From contig CAVTOX010000009.1 in NCBI GenBank assembly GCA_963736425.1, positions 124,001-188,000 of the forward strand: DNA of 64,000 nt. The letters run 5' to 3'. Position numbers and translations under genes: made by a program. The notes under the pieces were generated by a model. That model was not told where the DNA came from. It saw only the letters and a list, made by a program, of their open reading frames with translations, and did not search any database. This DNA is from Prado023 sp963736425 (GTDB taxonomy: Bacteria > Actinomycetota > Actinomycetes > S36-B12 > CAIYMF01). Each line of letters begins with the position of its first letter. Within the stretch, counting starts at the first letter, position 1. Positions 1-7,574 of this stretch are shown here, one piece after another.

Positions 1-10
1 GCATGATCAC

Positions 11-940
11 GTGACTGCAGTGGAGTCCGGCCGTACCGGTGCCCATCCGGAGTCGGCCAGTGGGTCGACGTCGCGATGGCGGGCGTATGTCGCCCTGACC
101 AAGCCCCGAGTCATCGAGTTGCTGCTGGTGACGACCGTCCCGGTGATGTTCCTCGCCGCCGGTGGGTTCCCTCCGCTGTCGACGACGCTGCTCACGCTTC
201 TTGGCGGCACGATGGCGGCCGCGGGTGCCAACGTGATCAACCAGGTCTACGACCGCGACATCGACGCGGTGATGGTGCGCACCCAGCAGCGACCACTCGT
301 GACCGGAAGCATCAAGGCCTCCCACGCCCTGCGGTTCGGCATCCTTCTCAGCGTCGCCTCCGTGACCCTCCTGGCGCTGACCGTCAACTTCCTGTCGGCG
401 GTCCTGGCCGCCGCGGCCATCGGCTTCTACGTGTTCATCTACACGATGCTGCTCAAGCGGCGCACTGCCCAGAACATCGTCTGGGGAGGTGCGGCGGGGT
501 GCTTCCCGGTGCTGATCGGGTGGGCTGCGATCACTGGGTCACTCGCGCTGACGCCCTTCGTGCTCTTCGGCATCGTGTTCTTCTGGACGCCGCCGCACTA
601 CTGGCCGTTGGCCCTGCGCTTCAAGGCCGACTACCAGGCGGCGCGGGTTCCGATGCTTCCGGCGGTCGCCGACAGTGGCGCGGTCGCCTCGGCGATCGTC
701 GGCTACTCCTGGGCCATGGTCGCCACCTCGCTGCTCCTGACCCCGGTGGCCGGCATGAGCTGGGTGTACACGGGCGCTGCCGTCCTGCTCGGCGGGGTGT
801 TCCTCTATGAGGCCTACGCGCTTCGCAGTCGGGTCCGTGCCGGTGCCCCGGACTCGCGGGCGATGCGCTTGTTCCACGGGTCGATCTCGTACCTGTCCCT
901 GCTGTTCCTGGTCGTGGCCATCGACCCGTTCCTCGCCTGA
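11..940 (+). CDS. ctaB: Protoheme IX farnesyltransferase (heme O synthase)
   Basis: UbiA-family integral membrane prenyltransferase that adds a farnesyl group to heme b to give heme O, the first step toward the heme A of cytochrome aa3 oxidase. The 309-residue product has the family's usual length and about eight to nine hydrophobic segments. The first Asp-rich prenyl-diphosphate motif is seen as NQVYDRDIDAVMVRT, followed by RPLVTGSI; the PPHYWPLAL segment is a second conserved family signature. GTG at 11 is taken as the start because the preceding codons give no family sequence, but the frame is open to the window edge, so an earlier start cannot be excluded. Heme A synthase lies 3 kb downstream on the other strand. 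Function is confident. Confidence 0.95.
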   Translation: MTAVESGRTGAHPESASGSTSRWRAYVALTKPRVIELLLVTTVPVMFLAAGGFPPLSTTLLTLLGGTMAAAGANVINQVYDRDIDAVMVRTQQRPLVTGSIKASHALRFGILLSVASVTLLALTVNFLSAVLAAAAIGFYVFIYTMLLKRRTAQNIVWGGAAGCFPVLIGWAAITGSLALTPFVLFGIVFFWTPPHYWPLALRFKADYQAARVPMLPAVADSGAVASAIVGYSWAMVATSLLLTPVAGMSWVYTGAAVLLGGVFLYEAYALRSRVRAGAPDSRAMRLFHGSISYLSLLFLVVAIDPFLA

Positions 941-996
941 GTCGGGCAGGCGGGCTCGACCGGCTGGCCTCGGCCCGCACATCCGGAGGCGCAGGC

Positions 997-2271
997 TCAG
1001 CCTGCCCCCGTGAGGTTGAGTCGAACTCGCGCTCCACCCGAAGCGCTGCTGCCGATCTCGATCGACCCACCCGAGCGCTCAGCAAGCCGTCGGGCGATGT
1101 CCAGGCCCAACCCCGTTGATCCCGAGACCGAGAGTCCACGTTCGACGACCGCGCTGGAGGAGAAGCCCCGGCCCTCGTCGCTGACCTCCAGCCAGGCCTG
1201 CGGTCCGGAGCCCACCCCGACGGCGACCCGGAAGTCCACCCCTTCGTCGGTGTGGGAGAACACGTTGCCGATGAGGGCGTCGAGCGCGACACCGAGGTCG
1301 CGAGCCTCCGCGGCCACCAGCAGCGGCCCCGGTGGGATGTCGAGGGCCAGCGCGCGATCCTGGTCCTCAGCCAGGACGACCCAGAACGCAGCCCGCTCGC
1401 GGGACACCGCGCACAGGTCGGCGCTGGAGGGGATGTCCTCGCGCAGGGGTCGACGAGCCTCCCGGATGACCTCGTCGACCATCCGCTCGAGCCGATCGAC
1501 GTCGGCGCGCAGCCTGTCGGTGGAGTCCGCATCGGGAAGGGAGTCGGCATCCAGCCGCAGGGCGGCCACGGGGGTGCGCAGCCGATGCGCGAGGTCGGCC
1601 ACCTCCTCGCGCTCGAGGCCCAGCAGCTCGACGACGCGACCGGCCAGGCGGTTGAGGGCGGTGCCTGCGTTGTCGATCTCCCTGATGTCACTGGGCGGGA
1701 CGCGGGCAGACAGGTCCCCGCCCGCGAGCTGCTCGGCAGTCGCGCCCAGCTCGCTGATGGGCCGCAGGAAGCTCCGGGCCAGCAGCAGGCCGAGAGCGAC
1801 GGATACTGCAAGCACCGCGAGTCCGAGCGCCAGGAGCCTCAGCTGCGCCTCACGTGCGGCACCCGTCAGCTCGTCGTCGGTCACATACACGCGCAGCACG
1901 GCCTCGCCGTTGTCCGTGTAGACCGGGACGAGGAGGTCACGGCCACCGTCGGCCTCGGCGAAGAAGGCCCCCTTGTCCCGGGCGAGCTGGACAGGGGGGT
2001 CGAGCGGCCTGGGTGCCCCGACGATCGTGTCGTCAGCGAGATAGACGGTGGCAGGGTGCCCGGTCTCCTCGGCGAAGGCATTGACGAGCTCATCAAGGGA
2101 GTCGGGCTCCACCACGGGGATCCGGGAGACCAGCGGCTGGATCTGCAGCACCACCTCACGCTGGGCGCGGTCGATCGCGAAGGATCCGAGATAGAGCATG
2201 AGCGGGACCAGGAACGCCACCAGGACGATGGAGGTCGAGGCCAGCAGGGTCAGGAGGATGCGGCGGCGCAC
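997..2271 (-). CDS. CutS-like sensor histidine kinase
   Basis: Membrane sensor kinase of 424 residues, partner of the response regulator immediately upstream. Seen in order: transmembrane helix at about 7-28, an extracytoplasmic domain of about 115 residues, second helix at about 145-166, HAMP linker, H-box with phospho-acceptor His229 (LAHRLRTPVAALRL), N-box Asn336 (ALIGNVFSH), G1 box DEGRGF and G2 box GLGLDIARRLAE. The LAHRLRTP form of the H-box is typical of actinobacterial CutS-type kinases. It starts at GTG only four bases after the regulator's stop codon, so the two are cotranscribed. The signal sensed is not evident; assignment to CutS is by resemblance only. Confidence 0.9.
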   Translation of the reverse strand: MRRRILLTLLASTSIVLVAFLVPLMLYLGSFAIDRAQREVVLQIQPLVSRIPVVEPDSLDELVNAFAEETGHPATVYLADDTIVGAPRPLDPPVQLARDKGAFFAEADGGRDLLVPVYTDNGEAVLRVYVTDDELTGAAREAQLRLLALGLAVLAVSVALGLLLARSFLRPISELGATAEQLAGGDLSARVPPSDIREIDNAGTALNRLAGRVVELLGLEREEVADLAHRLRTPVAALRLDADSLPDADSTDRLRADVDRLERMVDEVIREARRPLREDIPSSADLCAVSRERAAFWVVLAEDQDRALALDIPPGPLLVAAEARDLGVALDALIGNVFSHTDEGVDFRVAVGVGSGPQAWLEVSDEGRGFSSSAVVERGLSVSGSTGLGLDIARRLAERSGGSIEIGSSASGGARVRLNLTGAG

Positions 2272-2275
2272 CGCG

Positions 2276-2953
2276 TCACGGCTCCACCAGCTTCACGCCC
2301 ACGCCCCGCACTGTGTGCAGGTAGTGCGGCTCCTGTGCGGTCTCGCCCAGCTTGCGGCGCAGCCACGACAGGTGGACGTCCACGGTCTTCTCCCCGCCCC
2401 CGTACGACACGCGCCAGACCTCGGCCAGGAGCTCGCGCTTGGTGACGACCTCGCCGGGGCGGGCCATGAGGTAGGCAAGCAGGTCGAACTCACGCGGGCT
2501 GAGCTCGAGCTCCTCGCCGTCCAGCTCCGCTGTCCGGCCACGAGTGTCCAGGTGCAGGGCTCCGACGGCCAGTTCGGAGCTCGGTGCGTTCGTCGCCGTG
2601 CGTCGCAGGACGGCCCGGATCCGGGCGTCCAGGGTGTCGGCGGAGAACGGCTTGATCATGTAGTCGTCGGCGCCGCAGTCCAGGGCGCGGACGACCTGCT
2701 CGTCGTCGTCGCGGGCCGTCGCCACGATGACCGGGGTGGCACTCACGGCTCGCAGCATGCGCAGGAGCTCGACGCCGTCGAGGTCGGGCAGGCCCAGGTC
2801 GAGGATCACGACGTCCGGCTCGCCACTGATCGCTGCCTGCAGCCCCGTCATCGCGTTCGGCGCCGAGTCGACCGCATGGCCGCGGTCGGTCAGGGCATGG
2901 ATGAGCGCCGAGCGGATACCCGGGTCGTCCTCCACCACCAGCACTCGTGACAT
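2276..2953 (-). CDS. OmpR/PhoB-family response regulator (CutR-like)
   Basis: DNA-binding response regulator of 225 residues. The receiver domain has acidic pocket EDD at 8-10, phosphorylation site Asp52 (ILDLGLPDLDG) and the conserved Lys in YMIKPF; a C-terminal winged-helix domain contains ELSPREFDLLAYL and VDVHLSWLRRKL. ATG at 2953 is preferred over an in-frame start 39 bases upstream because MSRVLVVEDD is the canonical N-terminus and a TACGGT -10 hexamer ends exactly six bases before it. It is divergent from the repeat-rich protein at 3087, and the shared intergenic region contains an 11-bp-phased direct repeat suited to this regulator family. Confidence 0.92.
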   Translation of the reverse strand: MSRVLVVEDDPGIRSALIHALTDRGHAVDSAPNAMTGLQAAISGEPDVVILDLGLPDLDGVELLRMLRAVSATPVIVATARDDDEQVVRALDCGADDYMIKPFSADTLDARIRAVLRRTATNAPSSELAVGALHLDTRGRTAELDGEELELSPREFDLLAYLMARPGEVVTKRELLAEVWRVSYGGGEKTVDVHLSWLRRKLGETAQEPHYLHTVRGVGVKLVEP

Positions 2954-2959
2954 GGCCCC

Positions 2960-2965
2960 ACCGTA
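2960..2965 (-). promoter_or_regulatory. -10 hexamer, leaderless start of response regulator
   Basis: TACGGT read on the minus strand, six bases before the ATG at 2953. With a start site about seven bases downstream of the hexamer, the transcript would begin at the start codon. Confidence 0.55.
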
Positions 2966-3000
2966 GACGCTCGCCCCCAGCCGCCGTCGCACGTGGACAG

Positions 3001-3017
3001 CACGACGCGGCGTCGTG
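3001..3017. promoter_or_regulatory. 17-bp perfect palindrome in divergent promoter region
   Basis: CACGACGC-G-GCGTCGTG, two perfect 8-bp arms around one central base, between the two divergent promoters. An operator for an unidentified dimeric regulator is possible; chance is not excluded in such GC-rich DNA. Confidence 0.35.
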
Positions 3018-3046
3018 AGGGCGGCGCCCCACCGGTTTGCACCCCC

Positions 3047-3062
3047 TTAGGCGGGATTTAGG
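3047..3062 (+). promoter_or_regulatory. Direct repeat TTAGG-N6-TTAGG, candidate response-regulator box
   Basis: Two identical TTAGG pentamers begin 11 bp apart (3047 and 3058), the helical phasing at which OmpR/PhoB-type regulators bind as tandem dimers. If the gene at 3087 is leaderless, with a CACACT -10 at 3075-3080, this box covers the -35 region, the position from which such regulators activate. The adjacent response regulator is the obvious candidate ligand; that link is inferred. Confidence 0.5.
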
Positions 3063-3086
3063 TGGGTGGGGGGGCACACTGGTGCC

Positions 3087-3917
3087 ATGAGGTACCGCTG
3101 GCTGTCGATCACCGCGTGGGCTGCCATGGCCGTCGGGGCCGCAGCCGTGGGCCTGGCGGCAGTGTCGGCTGTCCGGAACGTCGTTGCCGACGCACCTGTT
3201 CGGGTGCTCACAGCGTCGGACGTCGACCGGCTCCTGCAGGACCCGGAATCCGAGCTCGCGCCGATCGCGATCGTGGCAGCGGCCCCGTCGGACCCCGAGC
3301 GTCCCGAGTCGTTGGTCGTGCCTCCCGCCGGCACTGAGTCCTCGGAGTCCGTGGTGGGCGGTTACCCGTCAGGCACGAGGTCCACCGTCAGCGCCCAGGG
3401 CGCAACCGCCTCAAAGCCGTCGTCCGGTGATTCGGCTGGGGGCGCAGGAGCGGGCACCGGATCCACATCCGGACAGGTGAGTGGTGCGGGCTTGGGCGGC
3501 TCGGCCTCGCCCGTCCCGACGGACCCCACGCCATCCGTGACGCCCTCACCTGAGCCAGACGTCTCGAGCTCACCGGAGCCCACCCCGGAGGCCTCAGTGC
3601 CGGCGATACCCACTGCGGACCCGACGCCGACGCCGACCCCGTCGCCGTCCGACCCCACGCCGTCCCCGACGGATCCGACCCCGTCGCCGTCCGACCCCAC
3701 GCCGTCCCCGACGGATCCGACCCCGTCGCCGTCCGACCCGACTCCGACGCCCACGCCGACTCCATCCGACGTCACGCCGAGCGCTGACCCATCCGAATCG
3801 GTCGTCCCCACCGTCAGCCCCTCGGGGTCACCCCTGGTCGGCGACGGGGAATCGGCGTCGGCGGTACCTGCGGACCCAGCATCTCCCACCCCTGAGCCGA
3901 CCAGCCCTGTCGAGTAG
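3087..3917 (+). CDS. Membrane-anchored Pro/Thr/Ser/Asp-repeat protein
   Basis: I do not recognise a named family. The 276-residue product has a single N-terminal hydrophobic segment at about 8-34, a short conserved-looking stretch (VRVLTASDVDRLLQDPESELAPIAIVAAAP), then a long low-complexity tail of SPTPEP and DPTPSPSD-type repeats that should form an extended, probably cell-wall-spanning stalk. ATG 3087 is chosen because it begins just before the hydrophobic segment. It is divergent from the CutRS-like pair and its promoter contains the candidate regulator box, so it is probably a target or accessory of that system. The repeat DNA is itself a tandem array. Confidence 0.75.
   Translation: MRYRWLSITAWAAMAVGAAAVGLAAVSAVRNVVADAPVRVLTASDVDRLLQDPESELAPIAIVAAAPSDPERPESLVVPPAGTESSESVVGGYPSGTRSTVSAQGATASKPSSGDSAGGAGAGTGSTSGQVSGAGLGGSASPVPTDPTPSVTPSPEPDVSSSPEPTPEASVPAIPTADPTPTPTPSPSDPTPSPTDPTPSPSDPTPSPTDPTPSPSDPTPTPTPTPSDVTPSADPSESVVPTVSPSGSPLVGDGESASAVPADPASPTPEPTSPVE
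3637..3739 (+). repeat. 42-bp tandem repeat, about 2.5 copies
   Basis: Units at 3637-3678 and 3679-3720 are identical, and 3721-3739 is the first 19 bp of a third. Each 42-bp unit encodes 14 residues of the form DPTPSPSDPTPSPT, so copy-number change alters stalk length without shifting frame. Confidence 0.9.
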
Positions 3918-3958
3918 GCGGTTGACTGGCCACCCGCACCAGGGGTGAGTTGGCCTGC

Positions 3959-4912
3959 TCAGCCCCGTGTGCGCAGGCTCAGGTTCGTCTTGAGGGTGGC
4001 GACCCAGACGAGGCACGCCAGCAGCATGTGGATCGTGACCAGCGCCCACGGCACGCCGGCGAACCACTGGGTGTACCCGACGATGCCCTGGACGATCGCC
4101 AGGGCCATCAGGACGTGGGACCACCAGCGGGCCTTGGCAGGTCCGTCGGTGAGCCTCAGGGCGAGCCAGATGGCCACGATCAGCCCGATGAACAGGAGCA
4201 CGACGTCGGCGTGCAGCCACGCGATCGTGCGCACGTCGATGTCCAGGCGGTGCTCGACGTCCGTGTCACCGGAATGCGGCCCGGCTCCCGTCACGAGGGT
4301 CCCGAGCACGACCACGGCGGCGCAGGTGACGATCAGCACCATCGACAGCGCCCGGATCTCGGGACGGACCAGTCGAACCAGCGGCTCGTCGCCCGGTTCG
4401 CCGGCCCGATGGACGAGGACCACGCAGCCGGCGATGATCGCCACGGAGAGCAGGAGGTGGGAGCCGACAATCAGCGGGTGTAGGCCGGTCAGGACGGTGA
4501 CCCCACCGAGCACGGCCTGGGCAAGCGTGCCCAGCAGCGGGATCGTGGCCAGGAGAAGGATCGGGCGCCGTGGCACGGAGCCCTCCGCCCGCCAGCGCGC
4601 ACGCATCCGGAGCGCGCCGACGATGGCTGCGATAGCCAGGATCCCGAGCACGAAGGTCAGCATCCGGTTGCCGAACTCGATGTACTTGTGGAACGCCTCG
4701 GCCTGGCCCGCGACGGGGACCAGGGATCCGTCGACGCACTCGGGCCAGGTCGGGCACCCCAGCCCGGACTTCGTGACCCGGACAAGACCGCCAGTGACCA
4801 CGATGCCGATCTGGGCGACGAGGTTGGCCATGAAGATGCCCCGGACCCCGGACGTGACGGGGGAGGGATCGGTGGCTGGGCGGGTGCGGACGGGGCTGTC
4901 GGAGGCGAGCAC
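3959..4912 (-). CDS. ctaA: Heme A synthase (COX15/CtaA family)
   Basis: Converts heme O to heme A in the membrane for cytochrome aa3 oxidase, acting after CtaB. The 317-residue product has about eight membrane segments in two four-helix halves. Conserved family pieces are GGLVRVTKSGLGCPTWPEC near residues 40-58 with the paired cysteines, HKYIEFGNR with the first-half His, and the WLHADVVLLFIG and TIHMLLACLVW segments with second-half histidines. GTG 4912 is favoured by a TACGCT -10 hexamer six bases upstream, giving a leaderless message. It converges on the repeat-rich gene. Confidence 0.93.
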   Translation of the reverse strand: MLASDSPVRTRPATDPSPVTSGVRGIFMANLVAQIGIVVTGGLVRVTKSGLGCPTWPECVDGSLVPVAGQAEAFHKYIEFGNRMLTFVLGILAIAAIVGALRMRARWRAEGSVPRRPILLLATIPLLGTLAQAVLGGVTVLTGLHPLIVGSHLLLSVAIIAGCVVLVHRAGEPGDEPLVRLVRPEIRALSMVLIVTCAAVVVLGTLVTGAGPHSGDTDVEHRLDIDVRTIAWLHADVVLLFIGLIVAIWLALRLTDGPAKARWWSHVLMALAIVQGIVGYTQWFAGVPWALVTIHMLLACLVWVATLKTNLSLRTRG

Positions 4913-4918
4913 GGGACA

Positions 4919-4924
4919 AGCGTA
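4919..4924 (-). promoter_or_regulatory. -10 hexamer, leaderless start of ctaA
   Basis: TACGCT on the minus strand, six bases before the GTG at 4912. Confidence 0.5.
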
Positions 4925-5023
4925 GTTCGCGGGTCCGCCCGCGGCGTCGGGGGACTCCGGTGCGCCGCGGCGGCCATGCCCGGACCGTCGCCGGCTCGCG
5001 AGGCCCGGAGAGGAGCTGGAGCC

Positions 5024-5803
5024 CTACTCCCAGCGGAACGTCCGGACCGACAGCACGATGCCCGCCACAGCCCACACCGCGAGCACCAGCATGGGCCCCA
5101 CAGCCAGCCCGGATCCGCTGATCGGTGCACCCAGCTGGGTCCGCAGCGCATCGCCCAGGGCGGCGCTGGGCAGGAGCTGGACCACAGCTCCCAGCGGCCC
5201 GGGCAGGCGGTCGGCGGGCAGCACGGTGCCTCCGGCGAACAGCAGGAGCAGGAAGATCCCGTTGGCCACCGCGAGCGTTGCCTCTGCGCGCAGCAGCCCG
5301 GCCAGGGCGAAGCCCCAGGAACCCAGGGCGACGGTGCCGAGGATCACGGTTGCGACCACCAGCAGCGGCTGGTCCACCTGCGGCGACCAGTCCAGAGCGA
5401 GGGCCACGGCGCTGATCAGCACGAGCTGCACGACGATCACGGCGAACGTGGCCGTCGTCTTGCCGATCAGCAGCCCGGAGCGGGCCAGGGGAGTGGCCCC
5501 CAGGAACTTCAGGACCCCCGAGCGCCGCTCGAAGCCGGTGGAGATCGCCGTGGCCGTGAAGGCCGTCGACAGGATCGCCAGGGCCATCACCCCGGGGGTC
5601 GCCTCATCGATCTCGGCCAGCCCGAGCCGGGTGACGCCGATCAGGACGGCGATCGGGATGATGAGGGTGAGCAGGAGTTGCTCCCCGTTGGTCATCAGCT
5701 GCCGCCACTCGAGACGCGACTGCGCCCACCACCGGGCCATCCGGGGGGCAGCGCCCGGGGCCGGCGTCAGGTCGAGGGTCACCTGTGGGTTCGGTGCACT
5801 CAT
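5024..5803 (-). CDS. ABC-2 type transporter permease
   Basis: Membrane subunit of a two-gene ABC exporter, 259 residues with six predicted helices. The first helix starts around residue 45 (LLLTLIIPIAVLIGVTRLG), and the middle contains FERRSGVLKFLGATPLARS, a cytoplasmic coupling segment typical of ABC-2 permeases. The start at ATG 5803 overlaps the ATPase stop codon as ATGA, so translation is coupled. The long N-terminal extension that is open in frame upstream is a shadow of the ATPase gene. Substrate unknown. The position beside ctaA recalls the arrangement in mycobacteria, where a similar transporter sits between ctaA and suf. Confidence 0.88.
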   Translation of the reverse strand: MSAPNPQVTLDLTPAPGAAPRMARWWAQSRLEWRQLMTNGEQLLLTLIIPIAVLIGVTRLGLAEIDEATPGVMALAILSTAFTATAISTGFERRSGVLKFLGATPLARSGLLIGKTTATFAVIVVQLVLISAVALALDWSPQVDQPLLVVATVILGTVALGSWGFALAGLLRAEATLAVANGIFLLLLFAGGTVLPADRLPGPLGAVVQLLPSAALGDALRTQLGAPISGSGLAVGPMLVLAVWAVAGIVLSVRTFRWE

Positions 5804-6768
5804 GCCTTCGCCTGCCCGTCCGCGGTGGCGGTCGTCCCGGCGGTCGTCGCCCCGCCTGACCCTGCCCGGGAGGTGATCTCGAAGTAGGCCTCGGAGAGGG
5901 ACCCGCCCCCGGTGCTGAGCTCCTCGGGCATGGCCCCCTGCCCGGCGCACCACGAGGTCACCGACGCCACGATCTGCGGCGTGACCGGGCCATCGACCCG
6001 GTAGTGGCCGGGGCTGGACTCGATCGCGGAGAACCCGTCCGGCAGGTGGCGCGAGAGGTCGGCCACATCCATCCCGGCCCGGGAGCGGAAGCGCAGCCCG
6101 TGAGAGGCCCCGGTCAGCTCGGCCACGGAGCCCGAGGCGGCCAGCCGACCCTGGTCGATGACGATCACATGGTCGGCCAGCGACTGGGCCTCGTCGAGCA
6201 GGTGCGTGCTCATGACGATGGCCACACCGCTGTCGCGCAGCTCAGTCAGGAACTGCCAGACGCCCATCCGGGACTCGGGGTCCAGCCCGGTGGTCGGCTC
6301 GTCGAGGAAGGCCACCTCAGGTCGCCCGACCAGAGCACAGGCCAGGGCGAGCTTCTGCTGCTCACCGCCGGACAGACGGCGATAGGGCGTGCGTGCGACG
6401 TGGGTCAGGCCGAGTCGTTCCAAGAGAACCTTCGTGGGAAGCGGGTTGGCATAGAGCCGTGACACATGCGTGAGCATGTCGGCGGCCCGCAGCGCTGGCC
6501 AGACCCCGCCGGACTGCAGCATCACCCCGACCCGGGGGGCGAGGCCTGCCCTGTCCGCTCCGGGGTCCAGGCCGAGGACCCGGACGGAGCCGCCGTGCGG
6601 GGACCGGAAGCCCTCAGCGGTCTCGATCGTGGTGGTCTTGCCTGCCCCGTTGGGCCCGAGGACGACCGTGATCGAGGCAATCGGGGCCATGAACGACAGG
6701 TCATCGACAACAGGACGACCCGCGTAGCGCATGATCAGTCCGTTGATCTCGACGGCGGCAGATGGCAC
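5800..6768 (-). CDS. ABC transporter ATP-binding protein
   Basis: Nucleotide-binding subunit for the adjacent permease, 322 residues. Seen: Walker A VLGPNGAGKTTTIE, Q-loop MLQSGGVWP, signature LSGGEQQKLALACAL, Walker B VAFLDEPTTGLD and H-loop STHLLDEA; a C-terminal regulatory domain of about 90 residues follows. I place the start at GTG 6768 rather than ATG 6792 because a TACACT hexamer ends six bases before 6768, the same geometry as at other leaderless genes here. The protein then begins MPSAAVEINGL. It is divergent from sufR. Similar pairs are annotated as drug exporters, without direct support here. Confidence 0.9.
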   Translation of the reverse strand: MPSAAVEINGLIMRYAGRPVVDDLSFMAPIASITVVLGPNGAGKTTTIETAEGFRSPHGGSVRVLGLDPGADRAGLAPRVGVMLQSGGVWPALRAADMLTHVSRLYANPLPTKVLLERLGLTHVARTPYRRLSGGEQQKLALACALVGRPEVAFLDEPTTGLDPESRMGVWQFLTELRDSGVAIVMSTHLLDEAQSLADHVIVIDQGRLAASGSVAELTGASHGLRFRSRAGMDVADLSRHLPDGFSAIESSPGHYRVDGPVTPQIVASVTSWCAGQGAMPEELSTGGGSLSEAYFEITSRAGSGGATTAGTTATADGQAKA

Positions 6769-6774
6769 GAGCGA

Positions 6775-6780
6775 AGTGTA
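6775..6780 (-). promoter_or_regulatory. -10 hexamer, leaderless start of ABC ATPase
   Basis: TACACT on the minus strand, six bases before GTG 6768. It decides between the two possible starts of this gene. Confidence 0.55.
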
Positions 6781-6847
6781 GGTCGGGTGCATCGGGCCGC
6801 CCGCCGGGCGGGTGGGGACCCTGTGTTTGCACTTCTCGGGAAATACG

Positions 6848-6861
6848 CAACAATGGCGTTG
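6848..6861 (+). promoter_or_regulatory. SufR-type operator CAAC-N6-GTTG on the sufR start codon
   Basis: The inverted repeat CAAC AATGGC GTTG matches the CAAC-N6-GTTG core described for cyanobacterial SufR, and its last base is the first base of the sufR GTG. Bound SufR would block both the promoter and the translation start, implying autorepression of the whole suf operon. Confidence 0.65.
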
Positions 6862-7574
6862 TGGAAATACTGACAGGTGCGCCGGCGCGCGTGGCCCGGG
6901 CTCTGCTCGACATGGGCCAGGCGACCGTTGCGGACCTCGCTGAGCGGCTCGAGCTCAGCGGTGCCGCGGTGCGCAAGCACATGGACGACCTGGTCGACGC
7001 AGGTTTCGTCGAGGCATCTGACCGCCCGCCGTACGGACCGGACACCCGTCGCCGGGGCCGGGGCCGGCCTGCGCGCGTCTACCACCTGACCCCAGCCGGT
7101 CGGGACAGCTTCGGCAACGCCTACGACGATGTTGCCGTCGGCGCCCTGCGGTTCGTCGCCGAGACCGGCGGTGAGGACGCTGTGATGGAGTTCGCGCGGC
7201 GACGCGTGGCCGAGCTGGAGCGGCGCTACTCCGACCTCCTGGACCTGACCGAGCCGATGGAGGTGCGGGTCGACGTCCTTGCCGACGCGCTCGCCGCCGA
7301 GGGCTATGCCGCGGTCGCCGTGCCGACAGCCAATGGCATCCAGCTCTGTCAGCACAACTGCCCGGTGGCTCACGTGGCGGCCGAGTTCCCGCAGTTCTGC
7401 GAGGCCGAGACCGAGGCGTTCGGGCGCCTTCTCGGATCCCACGTCATGCGCCTGGCCACCCTGTCGCACGGCGACGGCGTGTGCACGACCCACATCCCCA
7501 CAGCGATCGGGCCGAACGCGGCATCCCCCACAGGTGCCGACGCAGCGAAGTACTCCGAGGGAAGGACCACCTGA
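6861..7574 (+). CDS. sufR: Fe-S cluster-binding transcriptional repressor SufR
   Basis: ArsR/DeoR-like winged-helix repressor controlling the downstream Fe-S assembly operon. The 237-residue product starts VEILTGAPARVARALLDMG, with an HTH at about 15-45 (ATVADLAERLELSGAAVRKHMDDL) and a basic wing RRRGRGRPARVYHLT. The C-terminal domain has Cys163, Cys167 and Cys180 in a C-x3-C-x12-C pattern and a further Cys208; this spacing is that of M. tuberculosis SufR, which holds a 4Fe-4S cluster. GTG 6861 is chosen because the family sequence begins there and no ribosome-binding site precedes it. The stop overlaps the sufB start as TGATG. Confidence 0.92.
   Translation: MEILTGAPARVARALLDMGQATVADLAERLELSGAAVRKHMDDLVDAGFVEASDRPPYGPDTRRRGRGRPARVYHLTPAGRDSFGNAYDDVAVGALRFVAETGGEDAVMEFARRRVAELERRYSDLLDLTEPMEVRVDVLADALAAEGYAAVAVPTANGIQLCQHNCPVAHVAAEFPQFCEAETEAFGRLLGSHVMRLATLSHGDGVCTTHIPTAIGPNAASPTGADAAKYSEGRTT

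Noticed and set aside
3637..3739. Regularly repeated sequence as a CRISPR array
   Set aside because: Units are contiguous with no spacers and are in frame with a protein repeat.
3362..3889. Minus-strand frame encoding a Gly/Val/Asp/Ser repeat protein
   Set aside because: It is the complement of the TPSPSD repeats. The plus frame has a membrane segment and a regulated start; the minus frame has neither.
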